The notes: a model not told the origin generated them from the sequence alone. DNA of 64,000 bases from Metapseudomonas sp043392685 (GCA_043392685.1 JBHZGM010000026.1), one strand, 5' to 3'; counted from the first letter of the stretch, positions 15,906-25,317 are shown. Translations and numbers: made by a program.

Positions 15906-16673
15906 TCAGCGAGCGACGATCAGGGGATGTCCCCGCTCCGGGTGGCGCTGCACCAGCACCTCCAGGCCGAAAACGTCCTTGAGCGGTTCAGCCTGGAGCA
16001 CCTGCTCCGGCGCCCCCAACAGATGTGGCCGGCCATCGGCGAGCAACAGCAAGCGGTCGCAATAACGCGCCGCCAGGTTCAGGTCATGGAGGATCACCAG
16101 CACCGCCACGCCGCGATCGGCGAAAGCACGCACGGCTTGCAGGGTGGTGTGCTGGTGCAATGGATCGAGCGCCGAGGTGGGCTCGTCCAGCAGCAGTATC
16201 TGCCCGGCGTCGCCCGGCCAGAGCTGCGCCAGCACCCGTGCCAGGTGCACCCGCTGGCGCTCGCCACCGGAGAGCGCCAGGTAGCTGCGGCCCGTCAGGT
16301 GACTGGCATCCGCCGCCTGAAGGGCCTCGGCGACCACCTCGGCGTCCCGCTCCCGGCCGGTATCGTGAGGCAGACGCCCCATGGCCACGACCTCTTCGAC
16401 GCGGAACGCGAAGTTCAGCGTGGAGCCTTGCGGCAGTACCGCCATGCGCCGCGCGCGCTGCGGACCGCTCCAGTCGGCCAGCGCCCGTCTATCCAGGCTG
16501 ACCTGCCCGGCCGCCGCCGCCACCTCGCCGCAAAGGGCACCGAGCAGCGTGCTCTTGCCGGCGCCATTGGGTCCGAGCACACCCAGCACTTCTCCGGGCT
16601 GCAGCTCCAGGTCGACGCCCGCGAGTACCCGCTTGCCGCCCCGCAGCACGTCCAGTCGTTCCGCGCGCAGCAT
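15906..16673 (-). CDS. phuV: Heme ABC transporter ATP-binding protein
   Basis: This 255-residue ATPase has Walker A GPNGAGKST, signature LSGGERQRV and Walker B ILLLDEPTSAL, with the HmuV-family pattern. It powers heme import across the inner membrane with PhuU and PhuT. Its ATG overlaps the phuU stop by one base (TGATG), which indicates coupled translation and matched stoichiometry. Confidence 0.94.
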   Translation of the reverse strand: MLRAERLDVLRGGKRVLAGVDLELQPGEVLGVLGPNGAGKSTLLGALCGEVAAAAGQVSLDRRALADWSGPQRARRMAVLPQGSTLNFAFRVEEVVAMGRLPHDTGRERDAEVVAEALQAADASHLTGRSYLALSGGERQRVHLARVLAQLWPGDAGQILLLDEPTSALDPLHQHTTLQAVRAFADRGVAVLVILHDLNLAARYCDRLLLLADGRPHLLGAPEQVLQAEPLKDVFGLEVLVQRHPERGHPLIVAR

Positions 16674-17710
16674 CAGGGGCGACCTCGCACCAGCAGATAA
16701 AGGAAGAACGGCGCACCGATCAGCGCGGTGACGATACCGATGGGCAGCTCGGCGGGCGCCAGCACCAGGCGCGCCGCCAGATCCGCCAACAGCATCAGGC
16801 TGGCTCCGGCCAGGGCCGACGCCGGCAGCAGGACCCGGTGATCCGGCCCGGCGACCAGACGAACCAGGTGCGGTACCACCAGGCCGATGAAACCGATCAA
16901 CCCGGCCGCCGCCACCGCCGCGCCCACGCCGAGCGCCGTGCAGAACACCAGTTCGCGCTTCAGACGCTCCACATCAAAGCCCAGGTGACGGGCTTCGGAT
17001 TCGCCCAGCAGCAAGGCATTCAGCGCCCTGGCGCGACGCGGCAACCAGAAGAACACGAACAGCGTGACGATCAGGAGCGGCCAGAGCCGCGAATAGCTCG
17101 CGCCATTGAGGCTGCCCATGTTCCAGAAGGTCAGGCTGCGCAGGGTGGCGTCGTCGGCAAGGTAGGTGAACAGGCCAATCACCGCGCCGGCCAGCGCAGT
17201 CAGGGCAATACCGGCAAGCAGCATGGTGGCCACGCTGGTCTGGCCGTCGCGACGGCCGAGACGATAGACCAGCAAGGTCACCCCCAAGCCGCCGGCGAAG
17301 GCGCAGACGGACAACAGGTAGGGCGCGAACGCATCCGGTAGCCCGCCCAGTGCGGCTCCACCGACGATGGCCGCGGCACCGCCCAGGGCTGCGCCGCTGG
17401 ACACTCCCACCAGGCCCGGGTCGGCCAGGGGGTTGCGGAACAGGCCCTGCATGGCGACGCCGGACAGCGCCAACACCGCTCCCACCGCCAGCCCGAGCAA
17501 GGTGCGCGGCAGGCGGATCTGCCCGAGGATCAGCTCGGCCTGTTCCAGTCCCTCCCCGGAAAACGGCAGACCTGCCAGTCGCATCGCTGCGCGCAGGGTC
17601 TCGCCCAGCGGCAGGCTCACCGGCCCCAGCGCCAGGGACAGCCAAAGCGCAAGTAGTAGAAGGACACCCAGGAAGACGAACAATGGGCGCGAATGAAGGG
17701 AAGCGGTCAT
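16673..17710 (-). CDS. phuU: Heme ABC transporter permease
   Basis: This 345-residue FecCD/BtuC-family permease has about ten hydrophobic segments and family motifs (RLPRTLLGLAVGAVLALSG, GFIGLVVPHLVR). It forms the inner-membrane channel for heme delivered by PhuT. Its start overlaps the phuT stop by four bases (ATGA), and its stop overlaps the phuV start. Confidence 0.94.
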   Translation of the reverse strand: MTASLHSRPLFVFLGVLLLLALWLSLALGPVSLPLGETLRAAMRLAGLPFSGEGLEQAELILGQIRLPRTLLGLAVGAVLALSGVAMQGLFRNPLADPGLVGVSSGAALGGAAAIVGGAALGGLPDAFAPYLLSVCAFAGGLGVTLLVYRLGRRDGQTSVATMLLAGIALTALAGAVIGLFTYLADDATLRSLTFWNMGSLNGASYSRLWPLLIVTLFVFFWLPRRARALNALLLGESEARHLGFDVERLKRELVFCTALGVGAAVAAAGLIGFIGLVVPHLVRLVAGPDHRVLLPASALAGASLMLLADLAARLVLAPAELPIGIVTALIGAPFFLYLLVRGRP

Positions 17711-18606
17711 GGCTGGCTCAGGGCTTTCTCTATCAGGGCCGGTGCCGAAGGATAGAGGCTGGCGGACAGCTCGGCCATGCCATCAGGCACACGCGGCCCC
17801 AGCCCGCCCACCAGCAGGGTCGGGTCCAGGCTGATCAATCGCTCCTCGCGGGCGGCACGAGTAACAGCCAGGGCCGGGTTCTGCCTGAGCAGCGCCTCAC
17901 GCGCGGCATCACCCTCCAATCGGCGATCGGCAATGACCACCACATCGGGGTCGAGCGCCGCCAGCGCTTCATTGGAAATAGCCTTGTAACCCTGGTGATC
18001 GGTCAGGTTATGCCCGCCGGCACGCTCGATCAGCCAGGCAGCGGCCGTGTCCTTGCCAGCCGCCAGCGGACTGCTGCCGGAGTGGCCGAGCAGGAACAGC
18101 ACCCTGGGAGTCTTCAGCGCCTGCTGCACCTTCGCCACCCACTCGGCCTGGCGCTCCAAGCGCTGCCCATAGTCGGCGAAGGCCTGGTCGGCACGCGCCT
18201 CGGCACCGAGCAAGGTGCCGATCAGCTTGAGGTTCTTTTCCAGGGTGGGCAGGTCAGGGGCGGAAGACAGGCGCTCGATCCGCACCCCGGCCGCTCCGAT
18301 CTGCGCCAGCACCGACGGCGGCCCAATTTCCTCGGTCCCGACCAGGATGTCCGGACGCAGCGAGAGAATGCCTTCCGCCGCCAGCTGCCGCTGATAGCCG
18401 ATGCTGGGCAGGGCCTTCAATGATTCGGGGTGCTGGCTGGTGGTATCCACGCCCACCAGCTTGTCCTGTCCGCCCAGGGCGACCACCCACTCACTGACCG
18501 AACCGCCGGCGCTGACCCAGCGCTGGGGCAGCTCTTGCGCCATAGCCGCCTGGTGGAAGAACAGAATGCCGACACAGAGGCTGGCCAGCCTGATCACTGA
18601 ATGCAT
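17707..18606 (-). CDS. phuT: Periplasmic heme-binding protein
   Basis: This protein is 299 residues with a signal peptide cleaved near AMAQE. It belongs to the class III substrate-binding proteins (HmuT/PhuT): RWVSAGGSVSEWVVALGGQDKLVGVDTTSQHPES and GYQRQLAAEGILSLRPDILV are family patterns. It carries heme from the TonB-dependent receptor to PhuUV. I choose ATG 18606, with GGAG nine bases upstream. A hairpin in the 100-base gap before it could set its level relative to phuS. Confidence 0.93.
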   Translation of the reverse strand: MHSVIRLASLCVGILFFHQAAMAQELPQRWVSAGGSVSEWVVALGGQDKLVGVDTTSQHPESLKALPSIGYQRQLAAEGILSLRPDILVGTEEIGPPSVLAQIGAAGVRIERLSSAPDLPTLEKNLKLIGTLLGAEARADQAFADYGQRLERQAEWVAKVQQALKTPRVLFLLGHSGSSPLAAGKDTAAAWLIERAGGHNLTDHQGYKAISNEALAALDPDVVVIADRRLEGDAAREALLRQNPALAVTRAAREERLISLDPTLLVGGLGPRVPDGMAELSASLYPSAPALIEKALSQP

Positions 18607-18638
18607 CGAAAACAACTCCATCGCTGAATGCGGGAAAA

Positions 18639-18668
18639 GCCAGCACCCTGTGCTAATAGGGCGCTGGC
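18639..18668 (-). other. Intercistronic hairpin between phuS and phuT
   Basis: GCCAGC-A-CCCT (18639-18649) pairs with AGGG-C-GCTGGC (18658-18668) around an eight-base loop. There is no T tract. It may be an RNA processing or stability element separating the abundant cytoplasmic PhuS message from the transporter genes. Confidence 0.4.
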
Positions 18669-18706
18669 CTGGATAGGGACGTGAATGGTCCCTTGACAGC
18701 TCGAGC

Positions 18707-19771
18707 TCAGAGCGCCGGCGCACTTTCCGCAAGGGCCCGCCAGTCTTCGCGCTCAGGAATACCGGGCTTGCGGGCGCCGAACAATTGCACGACGAGCTGA
18801 CCCTGCGCATCGAAGGCTTCCAAGCTGGTGATCACGCCATCGGTGCTGGGCTTGCGAACGCGCCACAGCTCGGTCACACCGGCGGTTTGCAGGTGCAGGT
18901 TGAACTCCGGGTCCAGCACGTTGAACCAGGTGTCCAGCCACTTCGGGTTGCTGACGGTACCGCTGTGGATCTGGATGCAATGACGGTTGCCAACGAACAC
19001 CATGATCGGCACCTCGTGCGCGCCGGCCTTTTCCATCAGGCGTGGCAGCTCGGCGGTATCCAGCTTCTCGGCCCACTGGCTGCCGGCCAGGCGCAGCGCC
19101 TGGATGCGCTCGGCACCGTGCCTCTTCAACAGGGCGAAGAAGTGGTGGGTGTCCTTCAGCGTTGCCCAGCCCTGACGCAGGGAATCGACATTGATTTCCG
19201 CATCGGGCCGAGCCTGGACGGGTTCCGGCTGCGGCCGCAGATCGAGTTCGTCGCTCTGCTCCACGGTACGGAAGCGCTCCACCAGGGGGTCCCAGGCACT
19301 GAGCTCGCTGTCTTCGGTCAGGAACACCTTGTGCACCGCCATGCCCTGCTGGTCGAAGATCTGGATGCTGCGCTGGATACCGCGCGGGGTTTCCTCGGCC
19401 ACGGCGAATACGCTGGCCCAGCCGCCCATGAACAGGCGCAGGTCAATATCGGCGGACACCACCAGGCCCATCTGGCCGTTGGCGGCCACGGAAACCTCCC
19501 GGTAATAGCCCTTGCGCTCGTGCACGCAATGTTCGTTGCGGGTCAGCGCCATGATGTAACCCAGTTCGCCCAGAGCAGGCAGCAGGCTGGCCCAGTCCGG
19601 ACGCAGGCGCACGGTATCAACACCCAGGCGGCTGGCGGTCAGCTCGGCTTCACTGACGGACAGGCGCTGGGCGGCATCCCGCGCGCGCAGGCGCGGCTGC
19701 TCGGAAAGCAAGGCCTGCCAGGCCTGGTAGAGCGGTGAAACCGGGCTGGGGGTCGAAGATTGCAGGCTCAT
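18707..19771 (-). CDS. phuS: PhuS, cytoplasmic heme-trafficking protein
   Basis: This 354-residue HemS/PhuS-family protein has two related repeats (LGYIMALTRNEHCVHERKGYY and HEVPIMVFVGNRHCIQIHSG). In P. aeruginosa PhuS hands imported heme to heme oxygenase and is also reported to act on prrF expression; that is known for the family and not shown here. AAGGAG lies before ATG 19771. It is encoded between tonB and phuT in the same orientation. Confidence 0.94.
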   Translation of the reverse strand: MSLQSSTPSPVSPLYQAWQALLSEQPRLRARDAAQRLSVSEAELTASRLGVDTVRLRPDWASLLPALGELGYIMALTRNEHCVHERKGYYREVSVAANGQMGLVVSADIDLRLFMGGWASVFAVAEETPRGIQRSIQIFDQQGMAVHKVFLTEDSELSAWDPLVERFRTVEQSDELDLRPQPEPVQARPDAEINVDSLRQGWATLKDTHHFFALLKRHGAERIQALRLAGSQWAEKLDTAELPRLMEKAGAHEVPIMVFVGNRHCIQIHSGTVSNPKWLDTWFNVLDPEFNLHLQTAGVTELWRVRKPSTDGVITSLEAFDAQGQLVVQLFGARKPGIPEREDWRALAESAPAL

Positions 19772-19788
19772 CTGAAGCTCCTTGTGAT

Positions 19789-20499
19789 TCAGCGACTCGC
19801 CGAAAGGGCGAACTCAATGGGGATGTGCACGCGGCTAGGCACAGGCAGGCCGTTGCGGGTTTCCGGGCGGAAGCGCCAGTTGGCGACCGCATCCATGGCC
19901 GATCTATCGAGGCTTTCCACGCCAGAGGAACGAAGCAGCCTCAGCTCTCGCAGTTGGCCATCGGCATCCAGCCGCACCTCCACCAGGACGAGGCCCTGCT
20001 GGTTGCGACGGCGCGCCTGGGCCGGATAGAGGGGAGGTTTTGGCGGCGTGAGGAATTCGGGCTCACGACTGAAGACTTCCATGTCCACCGCCCTGCTCGC
20101 CGGCGTACTGGCGAACGCCGGAGATTCGCGCTGGTTGGGGACTGCGTCGGCGGCGACCGCTGGCAACGCACCTGCTGATTCGCTGGTGCCGGGCTCGACG
20201 GGCGCTGCCTTGGCCACGGGACGGACAGGCACGGCCTTCGGTTTGCCCGCCACAGCAGGCCTGGACTCGGGGCGTGGCGCCTTCACCGGTTGCACCGGTC
20301 TGGCGATAGGCAACGCGCGCGCCACAGGTTTCGCCGCCGCCAGCGGGGCGGGCGCCGATTCCGGGCTCACCAGTTGGATCAGCATCGCCTCGGGAGCCCC
20401 CACGGCCACACCCGGCGCTTCTCTGAGGCCATGCAACAGCCAACCTGCAGCGAGGTGCAGGGACAGGGCAAGAGCGAAGCAGGGCAGCAAGCGCGGCAT
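19789..20499 (-). CDS. tonB: TonB-family energy transducer within the phu operon
   Basis: This protein (236 residues from ATG 20499) has an N-terminal membrane anchor (PCFALALSLHLAAGWLL), a long Pro/Ala/Lys-rich periplasmic spacer and a TonB C-terminal domain (PPKPPLYPAQARRRNQQGLVLVEVRLDADGQ ... NWRFRP). It should couple the proton-motive force to an outer-membrane receptor, most likely PhuR encoded divergently. A TTG nine codons upstream (20526) is a possible longer start, but it nearly touches the Fur box. No exbB or exbD is adjacent. Confidence 0.88.
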   Translation of the reverse strand: MPRLLPCFALALSLHLAAGWLLHGLREAPGVAVGAPEAMLIQLVSPESAPAPLAAAKPVARALPIARPVQPVKAPRPESRPAVAGKPKAVPVRPVAKAAPVEPGTSESAGALPAVAADAVPNQRESPAFASTPASRAVDMEVFSREPEFLTPPKPPLYPAQARRRNQQGLVLVEVRLDADGQLRELRLLRSSGVESLDRSAMDAVANWRFRPETRNGLPVPSRVHIPIEFALSASR

Positions 20500-20527
20500 C
20501 GAGACTGGATCAATAGATAAAGACAAT

Positions 20528-20546
20528 TCATTTGATTATCATTTGC
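20528..20546. promoter_or_regulatory. Fur box between tonB-phu and phuR
   Basis: Eleven of 19 positions fit the Fur consensus, with the core TGATTATCATT nearly intact, and ATTTGC / ATTTGA repeats extend it to the right. It is the only A/T-rich island in the 228-base divergent gap and could repress both directions when iron is sufficient. Confidence 0.7.
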
Positions 20547-20727
20547 ATTTGACTGTCAACGTCATTATGGTCTTGCGCCGATATCAACCTGCGATCACCA
20601 GCACGACCTGACGAAAAAGGCCCCGGAAAAAGCGGACATATCGCTGGAAACGGATGCCAGGAAGCCGGAAAGTCTCCGGCGACACCATGTCGGCTGCTGG
20701 TACGCCCTTGTTACCGGGAGACTCTCC

Positions 20728-23025
20728 ATGGCGCTGCGTCCGCCCTTTGCCCGTCGATCCGGGCTTGCCCTGCTGTTGCTCTGCCCTTCCCTCGCACTGG
20801 CCGCCGAAAGGACGGCAACCCAGTTCGACACCATGACGGTGACCGCCACCCGCAGCGAGCAGCGCCTCGACGAGGTGCCGAACACGGTGACCGCGCAGAC
20901 CGAGCGCGATATCGATCAGAAGAACGTGAACAACATCCGCGACCTGGTGCGCTATGAGCCGGGCGTCTCGGTGAGCGGCACCGGCAGCCGCTTCGGCCTC
21001 TCCGGCTTCACCATCCGTGGCATCGGTGGCAACCGGGTACTGACCCAGGTGGACGGTGTGTCCGTTCCGGACGCCTTCAACTTCGGCCCGTTCCTCAACG
21101 CCCAGCGCAATTACATCGACCCGGACATCGTCAAACAGGTGGAAATCATCCGCGGCCCGGCTTCCTCGCTGTACGGCAGCGACGCCATCGGTGGCGCGGT
21201 GAGCTTCCTGACCAAGGATGCCGCCGACTACCTGGATGAAGATGACGACGCCTACGCCCGCCTCAAGACCGGCTACAGCAGTGCCGACAACAGCTGGCTG
21301 CGCAGCGCGACCTTCGCCGCCCGCCAGGGCTCGCTGGACGGCGTGCTCCACCTCGGCCGCCGCAGCGGCGACGAAACTGAAACCTTCGGCGGCCGTGGCG
21401 GCCTGGGCAATGCCCGCGAGGAAGCCAACCCGCAAGACTTCACCACCGACAACCTGCTGGCCAAGCTCGGCTGGAACTACGCCGGCAACGACCGCCTGCA
21501 ACTGACCTACGAGCGCTTCCAGGACGACGTCGATACCCGCGTGCTGAGCGAAGCCTCCAACCTGAACTCCACTTCCCTTGGCGGCGGCATGTTCAGCAAT
21601 GCCCTGATCGCCGCCAGCAACGCCAGGGACAGCACCGATCGCGAACGCATCAGCCTGGAGCACCAGCTGGAATTGAACACGGCCTTTGCCGATCAGCTGA
21701 AATGGCAGCTCAACCACCAGAACAGCCAGATTCGCCAGCAGACCGATCAGAACCGCTACAGCTGGATGGCCTTCAACCGCAACCCGGTGCCGCCGGCCTC
21801 GGCCTTCGAGCGCCTGCGCACCCGCGACTCGGTCTACGAAGAGAAGCTCTGGTCGTTCAATAGCCAGCTGGACAAGCACTTCGCCCTGGGCGATACCCGG
21901 CACCACCTGATTTACGGCGTCGACCTCAAGCGCCTGGAGAGCAGCGACCTGCGCAAGGGCAACGAGATTCGCGTCAGCACCGGGCAACCCCTGCCGCCGG
22001 CATTCGGCGCGGAAACCTTCCCGCTGAGCGACTTCCCCGATCCGGTCACCCACGAGTACGCCCTGTTCGCCCAGGACAGCATCGAGTTCGGCCGCTGGAC
22101 CCTACTGCCCGGCTTGCGCTACGACCACTACGAACTCAGGCCCGACGTGACGCCGGAATACCTGAACAGCAACCCGGTGGACCGCAACCCGTCTAATTTC
22201 AGCGATCACCATCTGTCGCCGAAGCTCGGCATCACCTATCGCCTGGACGACGCCCACAGCCTCTACGGCCAGTACGCCGCCGGTTTCAAGGCGCCACAGC
22301 CGGTGGATATCTTCGGTGAGTTCGTCAATGCCGGCATGGGCTATCAGAACATCTCCAACACCCGCCTGAAGCCGGAAACCAGCGACAGCTACGAAATCGG
22401 CCTGCGCGGCAAATACGACACCGGCAGCTTCGGCGTGGCGCTGTTCTACAACCGCTATGAAGACTTCATCGAGCAGGTGACCGTCGCCGATCCGACCGGC
22501 GGCAACCTGCTCACCTTCCAGTCGCAGAACCTGAACAAGGTGACCATCCGCGGCGCCGAGGCGCGAGGCGAACTCTTCCTCGACAGCTTCGGCCTGCCGA
22601 CCGGCACCCGCCTGCTCGGCACGATCGCCTATGCCCGTGGCAAAAACGAGGAAACCGGGGCATCGATCAACAGCATCGATCCGCTCAAGGCGGTGATCGG
22701 CCTCGGCTACGCGGAACCCTCCGGCAAGTTCGGCGGCGAACTGGCCTGGACCCTGGTCAAGGCCAAGGACCGCATCGACCAGTCGAACAACGCCAGCCTG
22801 CGCATCACTGAGCAGTTCGCCACGCCGGGTTACGGCACCCTCGACCTGAACACCTGGTGGCAGGTCACTGAAGCGCTCTCGGTAAACGCCGGCCTGTTCA
22901 ACCTGACCGACAAGAAGTACTGGCAGTGGGGCGACGTCCAGGGCCTGGACGCCAGCAGCCGCAGCCTGGGCCGCTACACCCAGCCGGGCCGCAATGCCTC
23001 GGTCAACCTGGTCTGGGAGATCTGA
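20728..23025 (+). CDS. phuR: TonB-dependent outer-membrane heme receptor
   Basis: This 765-residue receptor has a signal peptide ending near ALAAE, a TonB-box-like FDTMTVTATRS, a plug domain (NTVTAQTERDIDQKNVNNIRDLVRYEPGV ... GPASSLYGSDAIGGAVSF) and a 22-strand barrel ending in aromatic VNLVWEI. It matches the HasR/PhuR/HemR heme receptor class (FRAP/NPNL-type region around FKAPQPVDIFGEFVN). It is divergent from tonB-phuSTUVW and is probably Fur-controlled. Confidence 0.92.
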   Translation: MALRPPFARRSGLALLLLCPSLALAAERTATQFDTMTVTATRSEQRLDEVPNTVTAQTERDIDQKNVNNIRDLVRYEPGVSVSGTGSRFGLSGFTIRGIGGNRVLTQVDGVSVPDAFNFGPFLNAQRNYIDPDIVKQVEIIRGPASSLYGSDAIGGAVSFLTKDAADYLDEDDDAYARLKTGYSSADNSWLRSATFAARQGSLDGVLHLGRRSGDETETFGGRGGLGNAREEANPQDFTTDNLLAKLGWNYAGNDRLQLTYERFQDDVDTRVLSEASNLNSTSLGGGMFSNALIAASNARDSTDRERISLEHQLELNTAFADQLKWQLNHQNSQIRQQTDQNRYSWMAFNRNPVPPASAFERLRTRDSVYEEKLWSFNSQLDKHFALGDTRHHLIYGVDLKRLESSDLRKGNEIRVSTGQPLPPAFGAETFPLSDFPDPVTHEYALFAQDSIEFGRWTLLPGLRYDHYELRPDVTPEYLNSNPVDRNPSNFSDHHLSPKLGITYRLDDAHSLYGQYAAGFKAPQPVDIFGEFVNAGMGYQNISNTRLKPETSDSYEIGLRGKYDTGSFGVALFYNRYEDFIEQVTVADPTGGNLLTFQSQNLNKVTIRGAEARGELFLDSFGLPTGTRLLGTIAYARGKNEETGASINSIDPLKAVIGLGYAEPSGKFGGELAWTLVKAKDRIDQSNNASLRITEQFATPGYGTLDLNTWWQVTEALSVNAGLFNLTDKKYWQWGDVQGLDASSRSLGRYTQPGRNASVNLVWEI

Positions 23026-23110
23026 CGCCTTTCAACTTTCAGCACAGGGACGTGCCCCTTGGGCAATCTACGGCGGCGCGCGATAATGCGCGCCTGTCGT
23101 GGAGATGCCG

Positions 23111-23434
23111 ATGATCCTGCTTTGCCGCCCCGATGAACTGGCCGAAGGCCAGAGCCGGGGCTTCGTCGTTGATGAGCTGAAACTGCTGCTGGTGCGTCGG
23201 CATGGGCGGGTCCATGCCTATGAGAACCGCTGCCCGCACCGCGGCGTTCCGCTGGAGTGGCTACCGGACCAGTTCCTCGACCACAGCGGCAGCCTGATCC
23301 AGTGCGCCACCCACGGCGCACTGTTCCTGATCGAATCGGGTGAATGCGTGACCGGCCCCTGTGTCGGCGATGTCCTGCAGCCACTGGACTGCCGCGAGGA
23401 CGCCGAAGGCATCTGGCTCCTCGGCGAAGCCTGA
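23111..23434 (+). CDS. Small Rieske [2Fe-2S] protein
   Basis: This 107-residue protein has both Rieske cluster motifs, CPHRG and CATHG, separated by about 20 residues, with little beyond the fold. It resembles soluble Rieske-type ferredoxins. I start at ATG 23111, six bases after GGAG; in-frame GTG 23099 and ATG 23105 are less likely. A GATAATGCGCGCC element near 23080 may be its -10. Electron partner and function are unknown. It lies next to phuR on the same strand. Confidence 0.85.
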   Translation: MILLCRPDELAEGQSRGFVVDELKLLLVRRHGRVHAYENRCPHRGVPLEWLPDQFLDHSGSLIQCATHGALFLIESGECVTGPCVGDVLQPLDCREDAEGIWLLGEA

Positions 23435-23437
23435 GAC

Positions 23438-24145
23438 TCAGAGCCTCACATCGAGGCGGCGGCTGACCTGCACGTATTCCGGTGTCAGCTCCACGCCATA
23501 GGCCAGCACTTCCACGCCAGCGGCGACCGCCTCACGCAGTGCAGCCGCGTAGGCCGGGTCGATTTCCTCGGCCGGACGTACGGCGTCGATACCCGTAAGA
23601 TTCACGCAATAGAGCTGCACGGCCCGCACGCCGTCACGGGCCAGCGAGGCCAGCTCCCGCAGATGCTTGCTGCCGCGCTGGGTCACGGCGTCCGGGAAGG
23701 CGGCAACCTGTGTGCCGTCGAAGCCCAGGGTCACGCTCTTCACCTCGACGAAGGCCGGACCACCGGCGAAATCCAAGCGAAAGTCGGCGCGGCTGTTTTC
23801 CAGTCCGTAGGCCACTTCGCGCTTCAGATTGTCGAAGCCCGCCAGTTCGGCGATCACGCCCTCCCGCAGCGCTTCCTCCACCAGGGCGTTGGCCCGCGCC
23901 GTATTGACGCAGGCCAGCCGGCCCTGGGGCGTCTCGGCGATTTCCCAGGTACCCGGTAGCTTGCGCTTGGGGTCATTGGAGCGACTGAACCAGACCCGAC
24001 AACCCTCGCTCATGCAGTTCAGCATCGACCCGGTATTGGGGCAGTGGATGGTCAGCAACTCCCCCGAGACCGTCTCGATATCCGCGAGGAAGCGCTTGTA
24101 GCGCTTGAGCAGCCTGCCCTCCTCCAGGGCCGGGGAGAACCTCAT
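23438..24145 (-). CDS. sfsA: SfsA, DNA-binding/sugar fermentation stimulation family protein
   Basis: This 235-residue SfsA-family protein shows the conserved LTIHCPNTGSMLNC and a nuclease-like core (ADFRLDFAGGPAFVEVKSVTL), where the acidic residues and EVK resemble PD-(D/E)XK enzymes. The true activity is not settled. Its ATG overlaps the stop of the upstream aminotransferase gene by four bases, so the two form an operon. Confidence 0.92.
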   Translation of the reverse strand: MRFSPALEEGRLLKRYKRFLADIETVSGELLTIHCPNTGSMLNCMSEGCRVWFSRSNDPKRKLPGTWEIAETPQGRLACVNTARANALVEEALREGVIAELAGFDNLKREVAYGLENSRADFRLDFAGGPAFVEVKSVTLGFDGTQVAAFPDAVTQRGSKHLRELASLARDGVRAVQLYCVNLTGIDAVRPAEEIDPAYAAALREAVAAGVEVLAYGVELTPEYVQVSRRLDVRL

Positions 24146-25317
24146 CGGTTCGCCCAGGTTTTCAGGCCACGGGCCAGGCGCTGCACCGCCTCTTCCAGGC
24201 GCGGCAGGTCCTGGGTGTAGGCAAAGCGCACGTGGTGGCCCGCCTGGTGGCGGCCGAAATCCAGGCCCGGCGTGAAGGCCAGGTGCTCGGTTTCGATGAA
24301 GTGGCGGCAGAACGCGTAGGCATCACCACCAAAAGCCGAAATGTCCGCGTAGAGATAGAAGGCCCCCTCCGGTTCGACCGCGATACGGAAGCCCAGCTCA
24401 CGCAAGGCCGGCAGCAGGTAGTCGCGGCGACGGGCGAACTGTTCACGGCGTTCTTCCAGGATTTCCAGGGTCTGCGGCTGGAAGCAGGCCAAGGCCGCGT
24501 GCTGGGCCATCGAGGGCGCACTGATATAGAGGTTCTGCGCCAGTTTCTCCAGTTCGGGCACTGCATCGGCCGGCGCCACCAGCCAGCCCAGGCGCCAGCC
24601 GGTCATGCCGAAATACTTGGAAAAACTGTTCAGCACGAAGGCTTCGTCATCCACCTCCAGCACGCTGCTGGCGTCCATTCCGTAAGTCAGACCGTGGTAG
24701 ATCTCGTCCACCACCAGATGACCGCCGCGTGCCTTGAGGGACTGCGACAGGGCCGCGAGCTCGTCGGCGTGCAGCACGGTGCCGGTCGGGTTGGCCGGCG
24801 AGGCGACCAGCGCCCCCACGCTATCGGCATCCCAGTACCGCTCGACCAGTTGCGGGGTCAGCTGGTAGCGGGTTTCGGGGCCGACCGGCACCAACTGTGC
24901 GGCGCCTTCCACCAGACGCAGGAAGTGGCGATTGCAGGGATAGCCGGGGTCGGCCAACAGCCAGTGCCTGCCCGGGTCCACCAGCAGGCTGCTGGCCAGC
25001 AGCAGGGCGCCGGAACCGCCGGGGGTGATGAGAATGCGATCCGGGTCTATGTTCAACCGATAGCGTGATGCGTAGAAGCCGGCGATGGCTTCGCGCAACT
25101 GCGGCAGGCCGCGCGCGGCGGTGTAGCGGGTATGCCCGGCGGACAGGGCTGCCTGGCCGGCCTGGACGATAGGCGCGGCGGTGGTGAAGTCCGGCTCACC
25201 GATCTCCAGGTGGATCACATCATGACCCGCCGCCTGGAGTTCATTGGCCCTGGCCAGCAGGGCCATGACGTGGAAGGGTTCGATGGCGCGGCTTCGCGCA
25301 CTGTAAGACTGAGCCAT
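24142..25317 (-). CDS. Pyridoxal-phosphate aminotransferase, class I/II
   Basis: This 391-residue fold-type I aminotransferase has the PLP lysine in NSFSKYFGMTGWRLGW and the substrate-carboxylate arginine near HVRFAYTQ. It resembles the aspartate/aromatic/alanine transaminase group; the substrate cannot be fixed from sequence. ATG 25317 has AGGAAGG upstream. The gene overlaps sfsA and is divergent from dksA. Confidence 0.9.
   Translation of the reverse strand: MAQSYSARSRAIEPFHVMALLARANELQAAGHDVIHLEIGEPDFTTAAPIVQAGQAALSAGHTRYTAARGLPQLREAIAGFYASRYRLNIDPDRILITPGGSGALLLASSLLVDPGRHWLLADPGYPCNRHFLRLVEGAAQLVPVGPETRYQLTPQLVERYWDADSVGALVASPANPTGTVLHADELAALSQSLKARGGHLVVDEIYHGLTYGMDASSVLEVDDEAFVLNSFSKYFGMTGWRLGWLVAPADAVPELEKLAQNLYISAPSMAQHAALACFQPQTLEILEERREQFARRRDYLLPALRELGFRIAVEPEGAFYLYADISAFGGDAYAFCRHFIETEHLAFTPGLDFGRHQAGHHVRFAYTQDLPRLEEAVQRLARGLKTWANR

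Noticed and set aside
20584..22053. 489-codon minus-strand frame opposite phuR
   Set aside because: It is opposite a well-defined TonB-dependent receptor, with low-complexity Val/Ala/Gly-rich content.
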